This document shows, piece after piece, positions 36,941 through 49,500 of a stretch of 64,000 nt of DNA. The notes beneath the pieces were generated by a model. That model worked only from the letters and a program-made list of their open reading frames with translations. It did not search any database and had not been told where the DNA came from. The translations under genes were made by a program, and so were the position numbers. Every line of letters starts with the position of its first letter. Position 1 is the stretch's first letter. Source of the DNA: Parus major (Eukaryota > Chordata > Aves > Passeriformes > Paridae). The stretch covers positions 1,976,283-2,040,282 of the forward strand of contig NC_031771.1 of assembly GCF_001522545.3 (NCBI RefSeq), in the 5' to 3' direction.

Positions 36941-37600
36941 ACCAGCTAGATGGACCTGAAACCAGTTAGATGGCCATGAAACCAGTTAGATGGCCATGAA
37001 ACCAGTTAGATGGCCATGAAACCAGTTAGACGTACCTGAAACCAGTGAGATGGACCTGAAACCAGCTACATGGACCTGAAACCAGTTAGATGGCAATGAA
37101 ATAAGTTAGATGGACCTGAAACCAGTTAGATGGCCATGAAACCAGCTAGATGGACCTGAAACCAGCTAGATGGACCTGAAACCAGCTAGATGGACCTGAA
37201 ACCAGTTAGATGGCAATGAAATCAGTGAGATGGCCATGAAACCAGTTAGATGGACCTGAAACCAGCTAGAAGGACCTGAAACTAGCTAGATGGACCTGAA
37301 ACCAGTTAGACGGACCCGAAACCAGTTAGATGTACCTGAAACCAGTTAGACGTACCTGAAACCAGTTAGATGTACCTGAAACCAGTTAGATGGACCTGAA
37401 ACCAGTTAGACGTACCTGAAACCAGTTAGATGTACCTGAAACCAGTTAGATGGACCTGAAACCAGTTAGATAGACCTGAAACCAGTGAGATGGCCATGAA
37501 ACCAGTGAGATGGCCATGAAACCAGTGAGATGGACCTGAAACCAGTTAGATGGACCTGAAACCAGTGAGATGGACCTGAAACCAGTGAGATGGCCATGTA
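36941..37600. repeat. Minisatellite, 20-bp unit, 33 tandem copies
   Basis: A strict 20-bp period runs for 660 bases with the consensus accagttagatggacctgaa. Units vary at a few positions: tta/cta/tga in the first half and ggacc/ggcca/gtacc in the second. Variants are clustered: ggcca types at both ends and gtacc types at 37321-37440, where blocks of several units recur. There are no intervening spacers. The reverse-strand open frame through it is a by-product of the period. Two decayed units at 37793-37842 lie beyond an inserted CR1. The function is unknown, and it is transcribed as part of SLC4A4 intron RNA. Confidence 0.98.
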
Positions 37601-37790
37601 TTTTTTACAAAGAGAAAAACGTTGGCACAGAGAGGTGGGGGATGTCCCATCCCTGGAAACATTCAGGGCCGGGTTGGATGGAGCTCTGAGCAATGAGGTC
37701 TAGGAGAAGACATCCCCGTCCGTGGCAGGGGGTTGGAACAAGATGACTTTGAAGGTTCCTTCCAACCCAAACCATTCTGTGACCTTTTTC
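37600..37790 (+). mobile_element. CR1 LINE fragment interrupting the minisatellite
   Basis: The sequence runs from TTTTTTACAAAGAG through GGCACAGAGAGGTGGGGGAT and GGGGTTGGAACAAGATGACT to CCAACCCAAACCATTCTGTG. Minisatellite units end at its left edge and resume at its right edge (gatgccatgaaaggagttag). Confidence 0.9.
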
Positions 37791-37792
37791 AC

Positions 37793-37842
37793 GATGCCAT
37801 GAAAGGAGTTAGATGGCTACAAAACCAGTTAGGTGGCCACAA
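37793..37842. repeat. Two decayed units of the 20-bp minisatellite
   Basis: After the CR1, gatgccatgaaaggagttag and atggctacaaaaccagttag match the array unit with substitutions and small indels. The second resembles the left edge of the main array, which begins ggccacaaaaccagctag. Confidence 0.8.
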
Positions 37843-39379
37843 CAGGGAGAGGGAGGAGGAACAAAGGAGCTGGGGTGCGATGGGAGCCTCACACAGGAGA
37901 TCCACCTCTGACAGAAAGCTCAAGTTAGGGATAACCCCTCGGTGGAGCTGTGGAGAATTCCCAGCCCAGCAGCTGGGCCAGCCTCACTTAATGCTGAGGA
38001 TATTCAAAGAGCCCTGTCAGGGTGCCAAGCACGCAGCTCCTATGACAAGGGTCGCTTTGTCTTGCATCCCCTCCGCCTCCCAGCACATGGGAAACTTCAG
38101 AAATTCCCTCACTGAGGAGAACAACTAAGCTGAGTAACTTGGAATTACAGGCTTTCAAGGTTAGTTTGCTGCTGGAGCCAAGACATATTTCCAGAGCTTC
38201 TCAGGACTGAAAACAACCTCCTACTTTTAATGACTTGCCTTTTATCTTTAATAAGGGATTAGGAGCTATTTTTCCAGCTAATACCTTAAAATCCAGATAA
38301 TCATAAAAGCAATCAGTAATACCCAATATATGTTAATTACTCATTTTCTTCTCGTCTCTGGCTGCCCTGCTGTCACTCAGGGCCATTAATTTGTCTATAA
38401 CAAGGCTGCAAATCAAAACCAACAAAAGGCTTCAGGTCCTCTGGGGAGTCACAGGTTTGGGCTTGGGGGATTAACCACAGATTACATCTGCAACAACAGC
38501 AAGGAAAACAACATTATGGCCAGAGAGGTGCTGAACTATCCCACCAGCCATCTACCCATGCCTGGACCTGCTCACTCCCACAGGAGCCAAGCAAAGCAAA
38601 AGACTGATTTAAAATAAGGTAACGAGGCACTGAACAAACTTGACAGCACTAAGGGGAGCTAAAGCTGCACTCACCAAATTATTCCCAGTGAAAGGTGACT
38701 CCAAAATAATTTGATGTTTTCCACACTAAGCTACACTGGCCTTTCCACAGGGAATTTACAGGAGTAGCAGGTGTAGAAGCTTTACATTCAAGATCTGTGC
38801 TGGAATAATGATGCTGATCAGACAGGTAACACCTATGACTGCGCACAGAAGAGGAATTCACAGTTCCTGGGATGCCATGAATTTGAAGGATGCCTTGGAT
38901 TTATCACAACATTATTTAGGTCATAAGGAAAAAGTGAAGCAGGAGTGAGGATGGATGTACCTACTTGGAATTACATCCAGCATTTATGTTCTGCCCACCC
39001 TGCACAGCCCATTCCCAAGTCCTGAAAGGAGTTTGGTCACTCCTGCCTCAAATCCAAACTCTCTCCATTTTCCCATTAGTGCATCTCTCGGTTTCAACAC
39101 CATCGTATGTAGAGTCCCAGCTCCCTTGCCAACACACACATCCTGCACAGGTGACTTCCTGACACCCCAAAACCCCTTCCCTGTAATCTCCAGAGTCACA
39201 GTCACGTAACACTGGGAATCATCTGCTTCTCAGCTCTATTAATAGAGCCCCTGCCTGCTCCTGGCTCACGTAACACCATCCGTGTCTCCTCCTCCTCCGG
39301 CCGGCTCCCGCGGCACCCCGGGAGCGCACGCACGATGTCAGCACCCACCGCTCCCAAGGGACAATAACCAAGGCTCTCA

Positions 39380-39537
39380 TGGGGACACAGCTCCCCATCC
39401 CTGCAAGTGCCCAAGGCCAGGCTGGACAGAGCTTAGAGATACCTGGTCTAGTGGAAAGTGTCCCTGCCCACGGCAGGGGATGGAGCTGGATGAGCTTTAA
39501 GTTCCCTTCCAGCCCAGGCCTTTCTGTGATGATTCCA
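39380..39537 (+). mobile_element. CR1 LINE 3' fragment
   Basis: It contains CAGCTCCCCATCCCTGCAAG, CCCAAGGCCAGGCTGGACAG, AGAGATACCTGGTCTAGTGG and CCCTTCCAGCCCAGGCCTTT, and ends with CTGTGATGATTCCATGG. The CpG-rich patch at 39280-39350 directly precedes it. Confidence 0.87.
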
Positions 39538-41957
39538 TGGGCAGAGTTCATAGTTTGACTCCAAAGACTTGAGCAGATCAAATTGCTTAATCCAAACGAG
39601 AATCAGAAACTAATAATTTCAGCCCAGACTACACAAACCCAGTGCTAATGCAGTGTTTTACAGTGGCATCTTCTATAGAGCAGAGGGAATATTACTGTCG
39701 GTTTACATTATTCAATTAAATTATTCAGCTCATTAAAGAAATTAAAAACGATGTAGCAACAGGAAAGGTTGTTTATTTCTTCAGAATTCTCAGCTAAAAG
39801 GAAGAGGTGAGAAGATGAGATCAAAGGAGAAGTGGGAACTCAGATAGCTCATTAGTTCAGGTAATGGTCCCTTCATTCCTAAAGGGATTTCTGCTGGGGA
39901 GAAAGCCCAAACACCAAGTAGTTGCACCATTACCAAAAAAGACAGCCTTCCCCCTTGGATATTTTTAACAGAATTTCAATTTCCTTCCACATGGAATTTG
40001 AAAAAGATGATCTAAAAGGAAGCCCTCTCCATCTCCAGGTGAACACTAGCATGAACATCTAACTGGCCATGCAATGCACAAAACTCAGGATGCTGGATAC
40101 CTGCACATCACAAAGTCAAACTTCTCCAGGTATTATCAAGTGTGACTTGCCTACCAAAAGGGAACAGCAGATTCAGAGTGAATGAGATAGCAACAGCAAA
40201 TCAAGTCCCCTTAAGGAAATCATGACAAGGATATCACCAGATTAAATCCATTATGGATATGGAATTTCCCCACTAGCTGATTCAAATGAAGCATGATTTC
40301 TTGCACTCTATTTTTTTTTCAAGGCAAACATGAAGAGCTGATGAAATGTCTCATACATTACTTCACCCACTGAGCTAAACTCTCCACAGTGAGGTGCACA
40401 TTTTCCTGGCTCCAGGGAAAGAAGAACCATGACCCCAGTGAAGAAGGTATGCAGCAGTCTGGAAGTGCAAGGCAGCACTGAATCACAGCATCCCCTTGGA
40501 AAAGACCTTCAAGAACTGAAAGCTGCAGTGAAGCTGCAGTATGGAAAGGAGCTCCCCAACAATGTGTAACACACAAGCCAAGGCACACATGGATCCAGCT
40601 CAGCCATTCTGGACTGTAGAATTGTAACTGATTTATTTGTGTGCACACACCAAGAAGGGATTTTTATATTCCTTCTCAGAGGCTGGGTTTAAAGCCTATT
40701 GAACTTGGGGGAAAAAAAAAACCAAAAAAAACCATACTCCATACTCCTTATGATGTTAAGAAATACACAGGTGATTTTCAGGGCAACTAAATTCCCCAAT
40801 TTCTCCTGCCTCCCAGTCCTAAGCATTCCTTTAAAGCCCTAAGATAAACCCAGGTGCTGAACAGAGAGATCCATCTCCTCCTTCCCCAGTCCTCCACCAC
40901 AGAGCACTAGGTAAACTTTGGCTGGGATGCAGCTGTGAGCAACAGGAACACACACTCCGAGAATCCCTTTTCCAGGAGCCATCGTGCTCTGCTCTGTCAC
41001 TACAGGAAAGAAGTTCTGAACAAGGAAAGTGAACCTGTAACGGGGTTCCATCAATTTCAGAGCAAGGAACTCCATCACATGGAAAAGTAACCCCAGAAAA
41101 ATTAGGCAAGGACTGTTTGCTACATACTTCCATTAAATGCATGAAAGAAAAGAAGATGTAGAAAATGGAAAAAAAAAGATTGTTTTTGCAGGTGTTCCTC
41201 AACTTTGTGGCACCAGAGAAGCCATGGAACAGAGAACAGCTCTTTCATATGTACCTGATCCCTCAACTACAACCCAAGTTCTTCTGCTTAATTCTGAGAT
41301 GAAGGCAAACATCTGCCTACAAAACTATCGCAGATGAGAACGGTTCAGTGCACTGATTTAGATAAAACAGCTTTTCTTCAAAACACGTTTGTTTTTTATC
41401 CCCCAAAGAGACAGGAAATTGTGAGCAATAATCCTCAAGGATGTCTTTTCCAAGATTTGAAAGCTGTCCTCCAGTGGAGATTCCCATTTTAAGCGCATAC
41501 TTTGCATAACTGAAAGAAAATACGTGACCTTGATGGTAAGCAAAATATTCCTTGCAAAACATTTACTCTTCTTCTTGCTGTGCAAAATCTGTCTGCTCTT
41601 CCCAAATGAAGGACATCCAACCCACATTCCTCAGAAAAATGTCACACCAGATTCAATTGGAGGAGGATGTTTTTACAAGTTCAGCACTGACCTTATGTTT
41701 CCAAAGCTGTTGGTTTCCAGGCGAAGAGCGTTTTCCCCTCTGCATCACGTGCTGCCTCGGCTGGGAGGGCTCTTCCAGAGCCAGAAGGATGCTGTTCACA
41801 GATAGCACCACTTGTGCATCAAGGGTGTCTGACGGGGCACCAAACACCATCTAACGCTGTCCCCCGCCCCTAAAAACATCTCAGGCACTCTTCAAATTTG
41901 TATCCAGGGTCTCTCCTCCTACAACCTTTAAGCTACAGGAGGAGAAGTTCTTCCACC

Positions 41958-42176
41958 ACAGAACCCCAAAATGGTTTGGGTTGGAAAGCACCTCAAAGTT
42001 CATCTCATCCCAATCCCCTGCCACGTGCAGAACACTAAACAAGGCTGCTCCCTGTCCAACCTGGCCTTGGACTCTGCCAGGGATGGGGCAGGCACAGCTT
42101 CTCTGAGCACCCAGGGCCTTGCTGCCCTAACAGGGAGGAAGTTTTTCCTGATGTACCATCCAAGCCAGCCCTGAAG
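41958..42176 (-). mobile_element. CR1 LINE 3' fragment
   Basis: It begins CACAGAACCCCAAAATGGTT, then TGGGTTGGAAAGCACCTCAA, TGTCCAACCTGGCCTTGGAC and AACAGGGAGGAAGTTTTTCC. It is in the same orientation as the gene. Confidence 0.85.
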
Positions 42177-42840
42177 CCAGGAACGAGTCACCAGTGGTTC
42201 AGACACATACTGTGTCCGTGTAGAGCTGACCTGGCAAAATCCTGCCTTGGCATTTCCCACAGGCACCGAGCTCAAACACCTGCAGGCAGCTCACAGCATC
42301 CTCAGCGCTTCCAGACACCTCACACAAGCACAGGCAGCGAGAGAAACCAACAAATACTATGTGCCTGACCCACAGAGACCAAAAAAGATGTAGAATTCCA
42401 GCAGATCTCCAGAGATGGCTGCACAGGCCAGATCACAGATGTCACAGGCTTGGACAGTCGTCACTTCCAAAACTCTCCCCTTGCAACCACTTTTCCAGAC
42501 AAAACCTCAGAGGAAATCCACCAAATCCTTATTTCCAAAAGGTGCTGAAGACCAGCAGGCTGCAGCCAAAAAGGAGATCAACTTTTCAAGTCTCCAAAAT
42601 TCAAAGTATTTACCCCAGAGTAAATACTGTACTTCTTCATTTCAAGAAAATGAGTGAAAAGAAATACAAATGCTTTTCTAGTCAGTCTCAGCCTCACAAT
42701 CCCAAAGTTCCTGTAACACAAATCATTCCCAAGGGGCTGAAAATAAAGAGCCACTATCAGCATGTATCAGTGGAGGTACCACACTGCATTCCTGAGATCC
42801 ATAAACACGTAAGCTCTCTTCCCTGTAGCCCCTTACATCT

Positions 42841-42881
42841 GCATATTAATATTATTTTAATGCATATTAATATTATTTTGC
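42841..42881. repeat. 21-bp AT-rich tandem duplication
   Basis: The unit gcatattaatattatttt plus aat is repeated twice almost exactly. Each unit contains the palindrome-like ATATTAATAT. Confidence 0.9.
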
Positions 42882-45444
42882 CTTCTATTTCTATCTTCAA
42901 AGGCTTCCAAAGCAGACACATTCCCTTTTGACAACAGGAATTAACAGCTTCTCCCCCAGAGCATCACACCTTCCATTTCTTTGCCCTGCTCACACCTGTA
43001 CCAAATTCCTTGGCAAAAATAGCTATAAACAAGGCATCTTTGATCAATAGGGCTTTCCAGCACACTCATTAAAAGTGTGCAACAACCACTGTGGAGGAAT
43101 GAGGTAAATGGCCCGGTATCTTTCCATTTTTAGGAAAGCACATCATCATGTTAACAACAAAACTATGAGATTAGTCACAGCACTGCAGCGAAAAGAGTCA
43201 AGTCACCAACCTTGGATGAGCTGGAGATGCAACAAAGGTGAACTACTTATTTTCCCAAGCCCAAAATAACATTCAGTTGAACTTGAAGGTGATCTACAGT
43301 CTTCCAAAGTGTTTGGAATTCGCCACAAAGGGAGGATTAATTGCCTAAAGAACAGTCTGCTTTTAGCACAGGACTGCAGGTTTGGGAAATCTAAGGAAAG
43401 GACGCACCAGACAATTTCTGACGGCAAACAATCTATCTCCTCTTGTGCAGAAGGGGAAAGAAAAGCCCCTTTCGTTGTTCACAGGTGTTCTATCCACTCT
43501 GGGAAAGCAAAGGAGACATCCCCATTCTCCTAAATGCTGCCAAGTCCCAGTTAGAAGCCTACAGCTCCAACTGCTGTGAAATGGGGATGTCCTGAAAGCC
43601 AGCCCTTTCCATGGTACCAGCTGTGAGCTCCAACAGGATGCAAGTCATCTGCAGGACTTGGCTTCTCCAGAAAGAATCCACCAGGATAAAGTTTACTAAA
43701 ACCTATTTTCCTCTAATGATTGAGGAAGGACATTAGGCAGAAGCTGGGGAACAAGACCTTCCTCACCCATAAACCTTACACAGCTGCTTATTTTTCAGCT
43801 TCTTAATATTGAACCCTCCTATAATTAAGAAGCACCATAAGCACAAAAACCACTGTATTCCACAAGCACAGGTTTTGGACCAAAATCCACATGTGTTACC
43901 ACTCTCACACAGTAAAAAAAAACGTTTTGAGACTGGAAATGAAACCTGAATGCAAATAAAATGTTTTCCAGAGCAGGACAGACACAGCTGTGTCCAAGGC
44001 AGCTCCAGAAAAAAGGGTGAGCAGGTTGCTGTGACCACCAGCAGCAGCTCCTGATGGACATTTTCCACGTGGGACACGTGTTCCCACAACAGGTGGCAAG
44101 TCAGCCTCAGCTGTGACTCAAGGGGAGGGTCTGCAACTGAATCATGGCTTCCAAGGGGAACTCCACAGGGAGCTGCTCATCTCCCTTACTCTGACTCCAG
44201 AAAGATCCCAACCCAAAGGAATGACCCCTTTTTTATGAGTCTGTTTTCACAGCAGCAGGGATAAACTATGAAAACACCTGGCAATTCATTCAGTGACAGC
44301 TGAGCTGGCATTAAGACAAGTACAAATAATTGGGAAAATGACAGCTCCTAAGTGCTGCTGGAGGAGGAAAGCTCTTTGACGTTACTCCACTCCCAAAGGG
44401 ACAGCAGGACGAGCCATACAGAGCATCCTGGCTGCTTTCCCAACAAGACTCATCCTCCTGGGATCAGTTTACAGCAAAGCTCAGCGAGGGGGACAGCTCC
44501 GAGCAGCGCCACGCTTTAGGAAAGTCAGCCCAGACAGTGGGCAGGGAACCTCCAGTCCAGCTCTAGTCCCCTGTGCACTGATTCTCCCACATGTGACAAA
44601 GAGAATAGATATCAGGAATAGTCAGCCCAGCACAGCAAAGCAGCTGAAAGCACTCCCTGAAATCCTGCCTGCTCCCAGGTTTCCCCACGCAGCCAGAGCA
44701 GCTCCAGTGCGGGTAACTATTTATATCAGCAATCCGCCCGGCACTTCAGCAGATGCTCAGCTTTAAATATGGCTTTAAATCTTCTTGCAAGCAGCCAGGC
44801 TAAATATATGCTTTGGGTTAAATTTGTTCCTGGTGCTGTCCTGGGTCACAGCTCTTGTTCTGCCCGCACTGTTCCTATAGGTGCTGGCAGCCTGTCCCTG
44901 CCCCACCGAGGTCCCTCCCATCCTTATGCCAAAGCAGGACCAAGCCCTTGGGACAAGGTGATGCTGGAACATCCAACAGCCAAAAATTGCTCACACTTAA
45001 CCCCAAATGTGGTTTTGTCTGCAGCTGGAAGCTTCTTATTTATTGCCAAAGCCCTAAAGGAACCCACAAGACAAAGAGCAATCTCATTCCAAAGGCAAAC
45101 AATTCATTACAAAATACTGCCTGCTTTGCATATACACTCATATGTATTTTAAGCAGACGAGGCTAAAGATCTGGAAATCTTCCCTCTTCACTGCTGAATA
45201 AAAGTCACATTGACACAGCTGGAACAGAGAGCAGACTGAGCCCCCAGCACCATTTTTCTGGGCAGATCCCAAGGCAAGCTGCCCAACCCTAGATCTTCAT
45301 CAGTTTCCTGTTGCCCCTTCCCATACCCACACACAACATACATCACCAGGAGCTGTGACACGCTGCAAAACCCTTGGGCCAGGCCAAAGGGAAATCTAAA
45401 TGACTCCAGGATTAGTCTAAATTAGGAATTTAGAGCTCAAGTTG

Positions 45445-45522
45445 GTTTAGTTGAGGTGTTAGGGCTGGGTTGGACTTGCTGATCTTGAAGGTCTCTTCCA
45501 ACCTAGTGACTCTGTGATTCTG
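45445..45522 (+). mobile_element. CR1 LINE terminal fragment
   Basis: The sequence GGGTTGGACTTGCTGATCTT, GAAGGTCTCTTCCAACCTAG and TGACTCTGTGATTC is the 3' end of a CR1 subfamily ending in CCAACCTNNNNGATTCTGTG. Confidence 0.82.
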
Positions 45523-46528
45523 AATTTGGTACCTGAACTGCTCAACAGACAACATTTAACTCTAAAATAGCCCATGTGAATAACTCTACTCAGCATGTTC
45601 TGTGGTTCCTGAGCTGCTTTTTTTGCCTCCAACCAGCAAATAAGATTCTACCATCTGTGATGGTCACTTACCTAAACCAGTCCGTCCTCAAATAATCCCC
45701 AATTCTTGCAGCAGACATGAAACAACTGTTCTGGATGACACTCCTGTCACTAGGAATGCAGAGTATGTTTCAAGCCCGGCTTTAAGGCTAAGCCTAGACT
45801 AATCCCTCCATAGAGCTTTAGCTAGGCTTTGCCAAAGGAGCAATTGTTGCCACTACATACATTTATACTGTTTGATGGTGAGCAGTTTATTCTGCAGAGT
45901 GAGCTCCCATTCCCACGATGAAATCCATGCTGGAATGAAATCACTGGAGTGAACTCCTTTTTTGCTACAGACTCATCCTTCTGAAGCCTCCCATCCTTGG
46001 CAATTTACCTTGGAACAGGCTGGGACAAGAAAACCACGATATACAAAGTAGGCAGAACAAGTCCCACACAGATAAAGGGAAACCCAAATAAGAGCAAGTC
46101 CAACAAAACGGGGTCAGGCATGTTCTCTAGGAATACCCAAAGCGCAAGGAAGAGTCTGTGCCCAGCTGAACAGCCAGGTCAGTGCTGTGCCTGCGAGCGA
46201 GGAGCAGGCAGCAGCTTTCTCTCCACAGTGTCTGGAGCCCGACAGGTCTGCAAGATGGCCCAGAAAGCTTTGCCAGGCTGTCAAACTCTTTCCTAGCCTC
46301 CAAGCTTCCATTGCTTTCATGGACTTCAAACCAAGCAATTTCAGGCAACTCCTCCAAGTACATTTCCTCATCAGGACCCCAGTGATCAACCCCACCCACC
46401 AAACCACCCCCAGATAACTCCCAAAACTTTGTGGATGCGTCACTTGCCACGTGCCCAGTTTCACACAGCCTGCTCCACAGGCACTATGGAGTGTTGGACT
46501 CTGAAATACAACTGCTCCCACAGGCCAG

Positions 46529-46550
46529 GGTGACCTCCCTCCCTCCCTCC
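46529..46550. repeat. (CCCT)n tract
   Basis: Four CCCT units form a short pyrimidine tract on the plus strand, which is polypurine in the SLC4A4 transcript. Confidence 0.85.
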
Positions 46551-49500
46551 CACTGGAGCAGAGCCTGGCACACCACATCCAGCCCATGGAATGTGAATGA
46601 AGGTGCAAGGTCTCTGCAAGGTGTTTCAGTATGGCCCATCTGGAGCTCTCAGACAGGGAACAGTACACAGGGCCTCGTCTCTCTTGCAGAGAGACACACT
46701 CATCTAGACCACAACCATAAAATACCTTCCTTTGTCTTATCCCAGTCTGAGTGACACCCATCTCTGCCCACATTTGGTGCAGGACACTTGCAAAGCGCCT
46801 TGGTATCCAAATCTCATGGTTACCCAAATGTTACGGTTTCAGGATAACTTCTCTGCCCTCTCTGCACCTGGCACACCAAATTTCACTGCTTCCAGCCAGC
46901 TCCTTCTGCTGCTGTTCCCTAGGAGTGGTGCTCTTCAGCCACATCCTTTTCTCCTGGCTGATGACTCACATCCTAAGAGCTACTTATCTGTCTGAAAGAC
47001 ACCGCAGGCACTGTCCCAGTGCTCCCCAGCCAGGGACCGTGCACTGCCGGCTGCTCTCCTTATTCCCTGTGCTGGGCACACAAAGCTGATCCATCCCCAG
47101 TGTGCTCCATCCCCCTGTCAAACCACTCCTGCCAGCTCCCACGGGGCCAGGCACTCTGAGCAGGCTCCTGGGGATGGGTTTGAAAGGCAGAGTGCCCAGC
47201 CAGCTCACGGGGCAGCCAGCAGGCTCTTCCCTGTCCTGTGCAAACAGGATTGGACACCCACGCCTTCTGCCTCCTCCAACCTCCCTTCCACTCACAGAAC
47301 TGCCTGTGAGAAATCAGAAAAACTGGTTGGTTCCAAGGAAGCAAAGCAGGGATTTGAACTCCAGCATGGCTGTGACATGGAGGAGCTGGGTTGTCAGTGA
47401 GAGCCTAAAAGCCAGGCCTAGTCAATCCCGCTGTAATGGAGCTGCCCTTGGAGCAGGAGGAGAGGGCAACTGCTGGAGGTCTCCACAGGTGAGGATGCTC
47501 AGGACACCTCTCCTGCCCAGCCATGCAGCTCACAGGGTATTACACACCCACAGCTCAGAGCTCAGCCATGCACCCCTGCTCCATTGGATGAACTTGGTTC
47601 CCATTACTATATTTAAATATCAAGGTCTCCAGTTGGAAGCAAGACTTGAACACGTCCCAGTACCACATTCAGGCTGGGACTAGTCCATTCCTAGGCTTCC
47701 TTACAAAGAGCAGGAAAGGCTCTGCTGATTTATGCATACTTTTATTTCCATGTAACTGCTGAGGCCTACAGTGCCCTTCCAGGGGTATCCAAAGCATAAG
47801 GAAAAGGCGCCACAAGGGCTCTGCCTTTTTTGAGACATAAATCCAGCCATGCAAGTGCAAACACATCTACACAGAACCACTTACGTTTCAGTTAACATCT
47901 GCTTTCCTCTTTAGACCACATTCTTCCTACACACAATTTTCATGTACTTAATATCATTATTTTAAAGTTCACTCGGTGGGTAAGAAATCAGCAAATAAAT
48001 CCAAGCAAAGACTCTTCTCTGCTTGAACAGATGTCAGATCAGGATTCAAAGCTGAGCAGAACAGCCCACAGCTCTCAAGGATTTTGTTTCAGATATCACA
48101 CAAATTTATTTTAACCAACACCGTTTCTCTGGGAAATGGCTGACACTAACAAAGTGGAAAGGAAATAATTTTCAACTATCAAGTACTAGAGCTGAGGCCT
48201 TCTCCGCCCTATCTTGTTTATTCTTTGGGTTTTTGACACGGAAATCTCAATTTCTATTTCTTTTTGTGGTGGCCCTTTGGCTGCCAGCCCTTCACATCAC
48301 AGCTAAAAGAGCCCATTTGGATTTATCAGGAAGTCAAAGAGAAAAAGGTCAGAAGAGATAAAAGAAAGGCACCTCTTGCCTCTCAGTAAGTTGCTGCTTC
48401 TTCAAGGCATGAACACATTCACAACACAGCCATCTGCTCCAAACTTCAAAGCAAGACCACCAACATCACTCCACCAGCAAGAGAAAACCCAAACTCAACT
48501 CACAGCTGTACAAGAGACAGCCTGAACACAAGCCTTGCCTCAAGAGCATCTGCAAGGACACACTGAGGCTCGGTGCTCCTGAACTATGACAAATGTATTT
48601 ATTTCAGGGTTCAGGCTTGCACAAAATCCATGCTGGAGCCACGTCCATGGGGGTGCAGAGAGAGCCCTCTGCTATCAGCTCGTTATTCTGTATGGAATGG
48701 ATTCATTTTTCTCCTTTTTTAACACACCCATTTGGCCATTCCAGCCTGCTGGCACTGGAGTACAGCAGGTTTTTGGCATCAAGATTTCTGGTTCCCCCTC
48801 CAAATATTTCTTAATCGCCCCATACACCCTTCCAGCTTCCCCGCGCAATCCGCATTCATTTTCCGCGTTATCGCTGTGCCAGCTCGACCTGGGGGAGAAG
48901 ATAAATGGAGGGTGCCAAGTGGAAAGGGAAAGGGCTCAGGGAGAAGGGAGCAGCCCTGTGGCTCCACAGACATCCCTACACTGCTCTCCACCACCCTGCT
49001 GAAACGTCAGTCGGTTCCTCTCATTAGATCAGCAGCATCTGCTGCCCTCCCAGCGCTGCCATCTGCGCACTCATTTCCCAAACCCACAATCCCAACTGGA
49101 GGTTAGTAGGTCACGGACATAATTCCCTGCTCCTCCTGGGATGAGAGGAGACTCGGTTCCAAGCTGCTGGAAGCACTGAGAGCCCCCTTGCTACCCATCC
49201 TGACCCTCTAAGGCCTCTCCTGCCCCTCCCCAAGTGCCCCTTTCTGGGGGCAGAAGCACGAAGTGACTGGCAAACCCACCCCAGCTCTGCTGATGGGCAA
49301 TTTACTGGTGAAAGAATAGTAATGATACAAAGGACACCAGCTTCAAGAACAGCTAGAGCAAGGATCAACATCTGAAATGATCCCAGCAGGAGAGGTTCTA
49401 TGAGGTTCACAAGAGGCAACTGAAAACACAAAAAAGGGTTCAGAGAAGAAAATCCAAGTGTTGGTTATACTGAGAGTAAAAGACAAACCCTTGTTTACAT

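Noticed and set aside
36941..37600. CRISPR-like array of short repeats
   Set aside because: The units are contiguous without spacers and the locus is a vertebrate intron. It is a minisatellite.
37466..37693. Reverse-strand repetitive peptide through the minisatellite
   Set aside because: The frame is an effect of the 20-bp period (three units give one coding cycle) and has no start context or conservation evidence.
40478..40515. Possible CR1 end (AATCACAGCATCCCCTTGGA)
   Set aside because: Only about 35 bases match, too few to separate it from chance.
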